A DNA stretch of 64,000 nucleotides. Source: Mixophyes australis. Its lineage: Eukaryota; Chordata; Amphibia; Anura; Limnodynastidae. The stretch is taken from positions 577,001 through 641,000 of the forward strand of contig JAVHZZ010000008.1 of NCBI GenBank assembly GCA_036250195.1. The letters are read 5' to 3'. How positions within the stretch are numbered: the first letter of the stretch is position 1; each line of letters starts with the position of its first letter. The position numbers were made by a program, and so were the translations under genes. Below are positions 53,985 through 64,000 of the stretch, piece by piece. The notes under the pieces are model-generated. The model saw only the letters and a list, made by a program, of their open reading frames with translations. It was not told the origin of the DNA and searched no databases.

Positions 53985-54335
53985 AAGGCATGTATAAGTG
54001 TAAAGTAATGTAAAGGTGTGTATAAGTGTAAAGTAATGTAAAGGTGTGTATAAGTGTAAAGTAACGTAAAGGTGTGTATAAGTGTAAAGTAACGTAAAGG
54101 TGTGTATAAGTGTAAAGTAACGTAAAGGTGTGTATAAGTGTAAAGTAATGTAAAGGTGTGTATAAGTGTAAAGTAATGTAAAGGTGTGTATAAGTGTAAA
54201 GTAATGTAAAGGTGTGTATAAGTGTAAAGTAATGTAAAGGTGTGTATAAGTGTAAAGTAATGTAAAGGTGTGTATAAGTGTAAAGTAATGTAAAGGTGTG
54301 TATAAGTGTAAAGTAATGTAAAGGTGTGTATAAGT
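53985..54335. repeat. 28-bp minisatellite
   Basis: About 12 copies of GTAAAGGTGTGTATAAGTGT then AAAGTAAT, with a block of copies reading AAAGTAAC. Very uniform, so recent. Confidence 0.96.
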
Positions 54336-54589
54336 TTAATTACTTAAAGATAATCTAAGATATTTCCAATAAAGTAAAATGTTGTATTACCTCTAATTAT
54401 ACCAAACTTTATCAGGTTTGTCTGCAGTATATTCTAATAAATATTTGTTCCACACTTACCATAACCCTGTCATGTATATTACAGCTGTATAACTATTTGT
54501 ACACAAATCCTTCATATGCTATGAACACACTATATCCAAACTTAGTGTAAGACTGTAACACTAAATATAATAAATATATCAAGTAAGTC

Positions 54590-57500
54590 CAGGGGCGGAT
54601 CCAGACTTTTCTTTTAGGGGGGCGGTATGTAGATTAATCCTGTACCACCCCCCCTCTCCGGTTCAGACCCCTCCCTCTCTCCGTTCCAGACTCGTCCCCC
54701 TCTCCAGACCCGACTGCTAAAAGCCCTGTGCCCTACAATACTACGTGTTTCATAAATGAATGTATTTTAGGATACAAGTCGATCTGATTTGTTTTTTGCT
54801 TTATTTAAAGTAAACCACTCTATAGCTGTAAAATCGTAACAATAAGAGTAACAAATAACAGATACGTATGTCTCATCAACACACTGCTGCCCCCATTTCT
54901 TCACATTGCTGCCCCCTACTTCACACTGTGGCCCCCTTCATCACACTGCTGCTCCCTTCATCACACTGTGGCCCCCTTCATCACACTGCTGCTCCCTTCA
55001 TCACACTGCTGCTCCCTTCATCACACTGCTGCCCCCATTTCATCACACTGCTGCTCCCTTCATCACACTGTGGCCCCCTTCATCACACTGCTGCTCCCTT
55101 CATCACACTGCTGCTCCCTTCATCACACTGCTGCTCCCTTCATCACACTGTGGCCCCCTTCATCACACTGCTGCCCCCATTTCATCACACTGCTGCTCCC
55201 TTCATCACACTGCTGCTCCCTTCATCACACTGTGGCCCCCTTCATCACACTGCTGCTCCCTTCATCACACTGCTGCTCCCTTCATCACACTGCTGCTCCC
55301 TTTATCACACTGCTGCTCCCTTCATTACACTGCTGCTCCCTTCATCACACTACTGCTCCCTTCATCACACTGTGGCCCCCTTCATCACACTGCTGCTCCC
55401 TTCATCACACTGTGGCCCCCTTCATCACACTGCTGCTCCCTTCATCACACTGCTGCTCCCTTCATCACACTGCTGCTCCCTTCATCACACTGCTGCCCCC
55501 TACTTCACACTGCTGCCCCCATTTCATCACACTGCTGCCCCCATTTCATCACACTGCTGCTCCCTTCATCACACTGTGGCCCCCTTCATCACACTGCTGC
55601 TCCCTTCATCACACTGCTGCTCCCTTCATCACACTGCTGCTCCCTTCATCACACTGCTGCTCCCTTCATCACACTGCTGCCCCCTTCATCACACTGCTGC
55701 TCCCTTCATCACACTGCTGCTCCCTTCATCACACTGTGGCCCCCTTCATCACACTGCTGCTCCCTTCATCACACTGTGGCCCCCTTCATCACACTGCTGC
55801 TCCCTTCATCACACTGCTGCTCCCTTCATCACACTGCTGCCCCCTACTTCACACTGCTGCCCCCATTTCATCACACTGCTGCTCCCTTCATCACACTGTG
55901 GCCCCCTTCATCACACTGCTGCTCCCTTCATCACACTGCTGCTCCCTTCATCACACTGTGGCCCCCTTCATCACACTGCTGCTCCCTTCATCACACTGCT
56001 GCTCCCTTCATCACACTGCTGCTCCCTTCATCACACTGCTGCTCCCTTCATCACACTGCTGCTCCCTTCATTACACTGCTGCTCCCTTCATCACACTGCT
56101 GCCCCCATTTCATCACACTGCTGCCCCCTTCATCACACTGCTGCTCCCTTCATCACACTGCTGCTCCCTTCATCACACTGCTGCCCCAATTTCATCACAC
56201 TGCTGCCCCCATTTCATCACACTGCTGCCCCCATTTCATCACACTGCTGCTCCCTTCATCACACTGCTGCTCACTTCATCACACTGCTGCTCCCATTTCA
56301 TCACACTGCTGCTCCCTTTATCACATCACACTGCTGCTCCCTTCATCACACTCCTGCCCGCTTCATCACACTGCTGCTCCCTTCATCACACTGCTGCCCC
56401 AATTTCATCACACTGCTGCTCCCTTCATCACACTGCTGCTCCCTTCATCACACTGCTGCCCCCTTCATCACACTGCTGCTCCCTTCATCACACTGCTGCC
56501 CCAATTTCATCACACTGCTGCCCCCTTCATCACACTGCTGCTCCCTTCATCACACTGCTGCTCCCTTCATCACACTGCTGCCCCCATTTCATCACACTGC
56601 TGCCCCCTACTTCACACTGCTGCCCCCATTTCTTCACATTGCTGCCCCCTACTTCACACTGTGGCCCCCTTCATCACACTGCTGCTCCCTTCATCACACT
56701 GTGGCCCCCTTCATCACACTGCTGCTCCCTTCATCACACTGTGGCCCCCTTCATCACACTGCTGCTCCCTTCATCACACTGCTGCCCCCTACTTCACACT
56801 GCTGCCCCCATTTCATCACACTGCTGCTCCCTTCATCACACTGCTGCTCCCTTCATCACACTGCTGCTCCCATCATCACACTGCTGCCCCCATTTCATCA
56901 CACTGCTGCCCCCTGCTTCACACTGCTGCCCCCATTTCTTCACATTGCTGCCCCCTACTTCACACTGTGGCCCCCTTCATCACACTGCTGCTCCCTTCAT
57001 TACACTGCTGCTCCCTTCATCACACTGCTGCCCACATTTCATCACACTGCTGCCCCCTACTTCACACTGCTGCCCCCATTTCTTCACATTGCTGCCCCCT
57101 ACTTCACACTGTGGCCCCCTTCATCACACTGCTGCTCCCTTCATTACACTGCTGCTCCCTTCATCACACTGCTGCCCCCATTTCATCACACTGCTGCCCC
57201 CTACTTCACACTGTGGCCCCCTTCATCACACTGCTGCTCCCTTCATTACACTGCTGCTCCCTTCATCACACTGCTGCCCCCATTTCATCACACTGCTGCC
57301 CCCTACTTCACACTGCTGCCCCCATTTCTTCACATTGCTGCCCCCTACTTCACACTGCTGCTCCCTTCATTACACTGCTGCTCCCTTCATTACACTGCTG
57401 CCCCCATTTCTTCACATTGCTGCCCCCATTTCATCACACTGCTGCCCCCTTCATCACACTGCTACCCCCTTCTTCACACTGCTGCCCCCATTTCATCACA

Positions 57501-58355
57501 CTGCTGCCCCCATTTCATCACACTGCTGCCCCAATTTCATCACACTGCTGCCCCCTTCATCACACTGCTGCTCCCTTCATCACACTGCTGCTCCCTTCAT
57601 CACACTGCTGCCCCAATTTCATCACACTGCTGCCCCCATTTCATCACACTGCTGCCCCCATTTCATCACACTGCTGCCCCCTTCATAACACTGCTGCCCC
57701 CATTTCATCACACTGCTGCCCCCTTCATCACACTGCTGCTCCCTTCATCACACTGCTGCTCCCATTTCATCACACTGCTGCTCCCTTTATCACACTGCTG
57801 CTCCCTTCATCACACTGCTGCTCCCTTCATCACACTCCTGCCCGCTTCATCACACTGCTGCTCCCTTCATCACACTGCTGCCCCAATTTCATCACACTGC
57901 TGCTCCCTTCATCACACTGCTGCTCCCTTCATCACACTGCTGCCCCCTTCATCACACTGCTGCCCCCTTCATCACACTGCTGCCCCAATTTCATCACACT
58001 GCTGCCCCCTTCATCACACTGCTGCTCCCTTCATCACGCTGCTGCCCCCATTTCATCACACTGCTGCCCCCTACTTCACATTGCTGCCCCCTACTTCACA
58101 CTGTGGCCCCCTTCATCACACTGCTGCTCCCTTCATTACACTGCTGCTCCCTTCATCACACTGCTGCCCCCATTTCATCACACTGCTGCCCCCATTTCAT
58201 CACACTGCTGCTCCCTTCATCACACTGCTGCTCCCATTTCATCACACTGCTGCTCCCTTCATCACACTGCTGCTCCCATTTCATCACACTGCTGTTCCCT
58301 TTATCACACTGCTGCCCCCTTTATCACACTGTGGCCCCCTTCATCACACTGCTAA
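54590..58355. mobile_element. hAT-like element with a giant internal array, right end lost
   Basis: Starts CAGGGGCGGATCCAGAC, a CAGGGGCGG-type hAT end common in vertebrates. About 300 bp in, the 20/22-bp array begins and continues to 58355, where sequence of the second hAT relic follows. No matching right end was found. Confidence 0.4.
54886..58355. repeat. 20/22-bp tandem array, about 170 units
   Basis: Units TCACACTGCTGCTCCCTTCA (20 bp), TCACACTGTGGCCCCCTTCA (20 bp) and TCACACTGCTGCCCCCATTT then CA (22 bp) are mixed in higher-order blocks, and CCTACTTCACACTGC variants recur in the second half. Stops are rare, which leaves false frames of up to 1164 codons made of HHTAAPFITLLLPSSHC-like repeats. 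Confidence 0.97.
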
Positions 58356-58419
58356 AATATAGTTAGCACATTTACTTTGTTTTATGTCACACTTTCTGTA
58401 GCTCCCTGTCAAAATGTAT

Positions 58420-59900
58420 TATTAAGGCAATCACTTGACTCAAGCTAACCGTGTTTGCACTCTCTTCACAGGTGACTACTTCGCTGGACTAAAGTACATT
58501 CCCCTCAAATGCTAGTCTTCTTGCAGCTGCTGCATTCTCCTGCATGCTGTTGCAGAAAACAGAAATTGCCCCTAAATTTTTGCGGACAAAAACAGTATCT
58601 CCTGCATGTCATTTTTTAAAAGTTCTGTAACACCAAGTTGATTGTGTTTGCAAAACAGAAAATGTGATGGAATTCAACCCCGCTGTAATGCTCTAACAAT
58701 ATTGGGGTCGTCATCAGAAATGAGACATCCTCAGGAGAGTCCAAGCAGGATTAGCCATCTTTCAATGACATCCCTTAGTTTTTGGAGCAGATTGTCAGCT
58801 GTATGCCTCTTAATGAAGCTGCTGATACACAGAGTAGCCCACTTCTGAAAAATGTGACGTACTTGGGTACATGCTGCTGCTGTCCATGCTGGTGAAGGCG
58901 AATGACCAACCCAGTGGGCTGTCACAGTCATATAATCTATACTTTGCCCAGTTCCGCTTGCCCACATATCTGTGGTTAAGTGCACAGTGGGTAGAATGTC
59001 ATTTTGTAGTCTAATGATTACATTTTTAAGAACTTTCTGGTAGAGGTGAGGAATAGCTTTTCTAGTAAAATGGTGCCGTGATGGAATTTGGTAATAGGGA
59101 CAGAAGACCTCAAGTAACTGTCTAAAACCAGCTGCATTAATAGTGGACATTGGACGCAGATCTAATACTAGCATAGTCCTTATGGCGTCTGTGATCCGCT
59201 TTGCGACTGGGTGACAGATTTCATACTTGCTCCTTCTTGCAAAGGATTGTTTAACTGTAAATTATTGGTTCTGGGGATATTGATGATGAAGGTGTTGGGG
59301 GGGGGGGGGGGGGGTAGACTGCAGGTGCTGGGATGTAGATGAGAGAAGGGAGGTAGATTATGCTGGACTGCTTGTTGTTATATTTTTTAAAACTAAGTTT
59401 CTGATTTTCCCAACAGCTTTCCAAGAACTCGCTGAAAAATGCTGTAACATGGATGAGGATCCTAGATGGTTAAGGTCCCTACCTCTACTGAGTGTGGCTT
59501 TACAATGCTACAAATGGCTAGACAACTGTTGTCAGGATTTGTGTAAAATTAATTCCACACATAAGAGGTGGATTTTTGGTCTTATGCCCAGGCACGACAA
59601 TGGCCTTTTTCTTATCACTGGCAAGAACTGCAGCAATTTCTCTTTGAAAGTGTATGAAAATAGGAGGTGGTCAAAATTGAATGGAAATGACTGGAAATTA
59701 GTGTTAGTGAGGTTAATAATAATGTAGGTACAAAATAATACCTAAATTATGTTATTTTAGGCCAAAAAATTATTAATTTTTTTTAACAAATTGCAAAACC
59801 AAAACACGCAATGGCGGTTTGGCAAAACCAAAACCGAAACCAAAACACAACGGTAATCCAGATCCAAAACCAAAACACGGGGGTCAGTGAGCATCTCTAG
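58420..59900 (-). mobile_element. hAT element relic, copy 2
   Basis: Matches copy 1 (14690-16305) across most of its length without the L2 insertion. The right end GGGGGTCAGTGAGCATCTCTA gives the inverted terminus TAGAGATGCTCACTGACCCC. The other end is lost at the array junction. Confidence 0.8.
58731..59174 (-). pseudogene. hAT transposase fragment
   Basis: 147 open codons: YQIPSRHHFTRKAIPHLYQK near the start, then LTTDMWASGTGQSIDYMTVT and AHWV, a hAT/ZBED-type catalytic-core motif (the D in TTDMW is part of the DDE set). No BED finger or dimerisation region remains in frame. Confidence 0.85.
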
Positions 59901-60421
59901 TATATGGTATTATTGTATACAGAATATCACTTTGTGTTATACAGTGTGACACACCTTCTCAGTTATGGATTACATTATTTCACAGTAGCTGTATTATGTT
60001 CATTATTGACTGGGAAAGAAAATCCTTTTGATATTGTTTTCCAATGGGGTTATCCCTCCGGGGGAGAACGAAATTGGTGTATGTGTAGCTGAAGCACTCA
60101 CAAAAATGTATTGCTTATTGTTAGCAACCATGGAGATTATATTTATCAGATATTTTACATTATTTCCATTGCTACTATATTGATGAATTTAACATAAGTA
60201 TTTCCATACCAGTGTAGCAGTAAAAGAATTCGGACAAAGGAAGAGGTGATATCTTTTGGCCAGACATAGTACCTATATAATAATTCCCTTATTTGTTTCT
60301 TGTTAGAAGGGTTTCCTTTACAATAAAGAAAGGGAATAGTATCCTCTGGCCATTTCCATTATCATACTGATAACTTGTGTTGTTATTTTGTATGGTGGGA
60401 ATCGTTCTCAAGATTACCACC
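59901..60421. other. Intergenic, nothing recognised
   Basis: AT-rich sequence up to the fold-back element. Confidence 0.4.
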
Positions 60422-60721
60422 ATTCTGACACCGAGGAGTACTAGACTTAAATTCCTAATGCGGGAAAAACCGATTGTAATATAAGCAGACTTACCTTCAA
60501 ACAGACGCTGTAGATCTCCGATCGCAGATGACTCAAAGTGAATCCGACTAGTCAGGTGTCCGTCAGTAGATTTTCACGTCATTTTCGACCAGTATCACTT
60601 TTAATTAAAAGCGGCAATGTCAGGACTCCACAAGTTAAGTGTTTAAACACTTAACCCGACATTGCCGCTTTAAATTAAAAGTTATACAGGTCGCGATGAC
60701 GTGAAAATCTACTGACGGACA

Positions 60722-61362
60722 CAGGGCCACCTTAACAACAGTATGGGCCCCTGGGCACAGCAGTGCACCGGGGCCCCTATATATAAATATATAAGTAAAA
60801 AAAAGGAATATATATATATATAAATCCAACTTAAACGATCCATACAATTCCAACTATAAAAGTAAAGTACCAGATCAATATTGTTTAAGTTGTGGTATTT
60901 GATTCCCATCCTAACAGGCCAGCTACGTGGAATTTATCTTTATATAACCTTATAAATGATTTTCTGTACCATTAGTGTATGTGTGTGAAAAAAAAAAGTG
61001 AATATATATATTTATATATAAAATTAGTCACTTTTTTTTTTTTTCAAATCCCCCTCTTAACTTACCTTTCAATCGCGTTGTGTCAAATCCTCTCCTGTAC
61101 TTCGTCGCTATGCTCCTCCATGCTGTGCTCGCAGTGAATGTCGGGTGTGATGACGTCATCACGCCCGACATTCACTACGAGCGCATCACGGAAGAGAGGA
61201 CCAGGGAGTGAGCCGGATCGTCACCTGACCTGAACGGAAAGGGAAGTTTCTTTTTTTTTTTTTTTTCTTTACAGGATTTTTTACAGCAGACCTGCCAGGG
61301 CCCCCTTTCCCCCTGGGCCCCCGGGCACCTGCCCATCGTGCCCAATGGGAAAGACGGCCCTG
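60722..61362. mobile_element. Non-autonomous hAT element nested in the fold-back, exact target duplication
   Basis: Ends CAGGGCCACCTTAAC and (inverted) CAGGGCCGTCTTTCC; flanked by GACGGACA (60714-60721 and 61363-61370). 641 bp. Contains the most perfect CRE palindrome of the window. Confidence 0.95.
61061..61205. repeat. CRE-centred palindrome inside hAT element
   Basis: Core AGTGAATGTCGGGTGTGATG then ACGTCATCACGCCCGACATT (61133-61176) is an almost exact inverted repeat around TGACGTCA (61151-61158). Left edge CTTACCTTT, an AAAG|GTAAGT donor on minus at 61061-61065. The right-hand counterpart has decayed to AAAGGGAAGT. Confidence 0.8.
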
Positions 61363-61555
61363 GACGGACACCTGACTAGTTGGATTAACTTTGAGTCATC
61401 TGCGATCGGAGATCTACAGCGTCTGTTTGAAGGTAAGTCTGCTTATATTACAATCGGTTTTTCCCACATTAGGAATTTAAGTCTAGTACTCCTCGGTGTC
61501 AGAATTATCCGCACCCTTAAACAGTACCCAACCCAATTTGTAACTTTATTTGTTC

Positions 61556-61747
61556 ATCATCATCACCATCATTTATTTATATAGCACCAGCAGATTCCAT
61601 AGCGCTTTACAATTGGGAACAATCATTAATAAAACAATACTGGGTAATACATACAGACAGAGAGGTAAGAGAACCCTGCTCGCAGCTTACAATCTATGGG
61701 ACAATGGGAGTTTGATACACAAGGGTAAGTGCTGCATCACATATATG
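61556..61747 (-). mobile_element. L2-type LINE 3' end fragment
   Basis: On the minus strand: GCACTTACCCTTGTGTATCA, ATAGATTGTAAGCTGCGAGC, TCTGTCTGTATGTATTACCC, TTCCCAATTGTAAAGCGCTA, TATAAATAAATGATGGTGAT. It matches 35500-35660 and abuts the 28-bp satellite. Confidence 0.85.
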
Positions 61748-64000
61748 TTGCACCAGGCAGGGTGATGCTATGTATGTGCACCAGGCAGGGTGATGCTATG
61801 TATGTGCACCAGGCAGGGTGATGGTATGTGTGGGCACCAGGCAGGGTGATGCTATGTGTGGGCACCAGGCAGGGTGATGCTATGTGTGGGCACCAGGCAG
61901 GGTGATGCTATGTGTGGGCACCAGGCAGGGTGATGGTATGTGTGGGCACCAGGCAGGGTGATGGTATGTGTGGGCACCAGGCAGGGTGATGCTATGTGTG
62001 GGCACCAGGCAGGGTGATGCTATGTATGTGCACCAGGCAGGGTGATGGTATGTGTGGGCACCAGGCAGGGTGATGCTATGTGTGGGCACCAGGCAGGGTG
62101 ATGGTATGTGTGGGCACCAGGCAGGGTGATGCTATGTGTGGGCACCAGGCAGGGTGATGCTATGTGTGGGCACCAGGCAGGGTGATGCTATGTGTGGGCA
62201 CCAGGCAGGGTGATGGTATGTGTGGGCACCAGGCAGGGTGATGGTATGTGTGGGCACCAGGCAGGGTGATGCTATGTGTGGGCACCAGGCAGGGTGATGC
62301 TATGTATGTGCACCAGGCAGGGTGATGCTATGTGTGGGCACCAGGCAGGGTGATGCTATGTATGTGCACCAGGCAGGGTGATGCTATGTGTGGGCACCAG
62401 GCAGGGTGATGGTATGTGTGGGCACCAGGCAGGGTGATGCTATGTGTGGGCACCAGGCAGGGTGATGCTATGTGTGGGCACCAGGCAGGGTGATGCTATG
62501 TGTGGGCACCAGGCAGGGTGATGCTATGTGTGGGCACCAGGCAGGGTGATGGTATGTGTGGGCACCAGGCAGGGTGATGCTATGTATGTGCACCAGGCAG
62601 GGTGATGGTATGTGTGGGCACCAGGCAGGGTGATGGTATGTGTGGGCACCAGGCAGGGTGATGGTATGTGTGGGCACCAGGCAGGGTGATGCTATGTGTG
62701 GGCACCAGGCAGGGTGATGCTATGTGTGGGCACCAGGCAGGGTGATGCTATGTGTGGGCACCAGGCAGGGTGATGCTATGTGTGGGCACCAGGCAGGGTG
62801 ATGCTATGTGTGGGCACCAGGCAGGGTGATGCTATGTGTGGGCACCAGGCCGGGTGATGCTATGTGTGGGCACCAGGCAGGGTGATGCTATGTGTGGGCA
62901 CCAGGCAGGGTGATGCTATGTGTGGGCACCAGGCAGGGTGATGCTATGTGTGGGCACCAGGCAGGGTGATGGTATGTGTGGGCACCAGGCAGGGTGATGC
63001 TATGTATGTGCACCAGGCAGGGTGATGGTATGTGTGGGCACCAGGCAGGGTGATGCTATGTGTGGGCACCAGGCCGGGTGATGCTATGTGTGGGCACCAG
63101 GCAGGGTGATGGTATGTGTGGGCACCAGGCAGGGTGATGCTATGTGTGGGCACCAGGCAGGGTGATGCTATGTGTGGGCACCAGGCAGGGTGATGCTATG
63201 TGTGGGCACCAGGCAGGGTGATGCTATGTGTGGGCACCAGGCCGGGTGATGCTATGTGTGGGCACCAGGCAGGGTGATGGTATGTGTGGGCACCAGGCAG
63301 GGTGATGCTATGTGTGGGCACCAGGCAGGGTGATGCTATGTGTGGGCACCAGGCAGGGTGATGCTATGTGTGGGCACCAGGCCGGGTGATGCTATGTGTG
63401 GGCACCAGGCAGGGTGATGCTATGTGTGGGCACCAGGCAGGGTGATGCTATGTGTGGGCACCAGGCAGGGTGATGCTATGTATGTGCACCAGGCAGGGTG
63501 ATGCTATGTATGTGCACCAGGCAGGGTGATGCTATGTGTGGGCACCAGGCAGGGTGATGCTATGTGTGGGCACCAGGCAGGGTGATGCTATGTATGTGCA
63601 CCAGGCAGGGTGATGCTATGTGTGGGCACCAGGCAGGGTGATGCTATGTGTGGGCACCAGGCAGGGTGATGGTATGTGTGGGCACCAGGAGGGGTGATGC
63701 TATGTATGTGCACCAGGCAGGGTGATGCTATGTGTGGGCACCAGGCAGGGTGATGCTATGTGTGGGCACCAGGGGGGTGATGCTATGTGTGGGCACCAGG
63801 CAGGGTGATGCTATGTGTGGGCACCAGGCAGGGTGATGGTATGTGTGGGCACCAGGCCGGGTGATGCTATGTGTGGGCACCAGCAGGGTGATGCTATGTG
63901 TGTGCACCAGGCAGGGGTGATGGTATGTGTGGGCACCAGGCAGGGTGATGCTATGTGTGGGCACCAGGCAGGGTGATGCTATGTGTGGGCACCAGGCAGG
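61748..64000. repeat. 28-bp satellite array, continues past the window end
   Basis: About 80 copies of CACCAGGCAGGGTGATGCTA then TGTGTGGG. Main variants: GATGGTATG for GATGCTATG, TATGTGCAC for TGTGGGCAC, and GGCCGGG for GGCAGGG. A few shortened units (CACCAGGGGGGTG, CACCAGCAGGG) occur only after 63700. The true length is unknown because the array is cut by the window. Confidence 0.98.

Larger units (their letters stand above)
60422..61505. mobile_element. Fold-back element (near-perfect palindrome) split by a hAT insertion
   Basis: The left arm from 60422 (ATTCTGACACCGAGGAGTAC) and the right arm ending at 61505 are inverted copies over more than 200 bp. The centre is GTTAAGTGTTTAAACACTTA then AC near 60644. 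Removing the 60722-61362 insertion and one 8-bp duplication leaves about 435 bp. The left arm has an 11-bp insertion near 60622. Outward GTAAGT donor-like sites lie at 60490-60494 (minus) and 61433-61437 (plus). Confidence 0.85.

Noticed and set aside
54868..58366. Frames of up to 1164 codons made of HHTAAPFITLLLPSSHC-type repeats
   Set aside because: Product of the 20/22-bp array, open in all three plus frames at once; no start context or domain.
58103..58366. A coding start for the hAT transposase within the array
   Set aside because: The transposase debris is on the minus strand and starts beyond 59000; the plus frame is array sequence.
61748..64000. CRISPR-like regular repeats
   Set aside because: The units are contiguous with no unique spacers, and the DNA is vertebrate; this is a satellite. 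The same applies to the other arrays.

Overview
The window is vertebrate nuclear DNA, most likely from a frog or toad. It holds one protein-coding host gene split by large introns, and nearly everything else is transposons and tandem repeats typical of amphibian genomes (L2, Penelope, Ty3/Gypsy, hAT, Tc1/mariner, Harbinger, Helitron-like, and tRNA-derived SINEs with an L2-like tail). The species cannot be read from the sequence.

The gene is fatty acid amide hydrolase (faah), on the minus strand. All 15 coding exons can be placed between 45722 (ATG) and 2865 (stop). Every junction is GT-AG and the phases join into one 585-codon frame. The amidase-signature Lys-Ser-Ser triad is present (K148, S223, S247, equal to rat K142, S217, S241 with a constant offset of +6), as is an N-terminal membrane segment. 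The gene therefore looks intact although it spans about 43 kb.

Layout from low to high coordinates: 1-2860 is downstream of faah. 2865-11306 holds exons 15-12 with L2 remnants, a SINE, and two inverted copies of an unclassified repeat. 11307-18322 is intron 11, with a long-inverted-repeat element containing a Harbinger MITE, a hAT relic containing an L2 insertion, and a two-copy higher-order minisatellite that stops about 30 bp from exon 11. 18323-21317 holds exons 10-7. 21318-27110 is intron 6, where a Sushi-like Ty3/Gypsy element sits inside an intronic tandem repeat. 27152-36342 holds exons 5-2 with Gypsy debris, a Helitron-like element and a 2.8 kb antisense L2. 36343-45515 is intron 1, dominated by a 36-bp array (about 62 copies, each with an ACACGTGT E-box), a Tc1 relic, and a 62/63-bp array.

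From 45723 to 64000 (upstream of faah) there is no second host gene. It contains MITEs, a SINE, an open 362-codon Penelope-like GIY-YIG reading frame, a 3.5 kb 20/22-bp array, a second hAT relic, a near-perfect fold-back element split by a hAT insertion with an exact 8-bp target duplication, and a 28-bp satellite that runs off the end.

The most unusual signal is a recurring palindromic module in several unrelated hAT-like elements. A CRE-like centre (TGACGTCA or a variant) is flanked by GC-rich inverted arms that end in outward-facing splice-donor sequences on both strands. It looks like a mobile bidirectional promoter with divergent first exons. This is an inference and needs transcript data.
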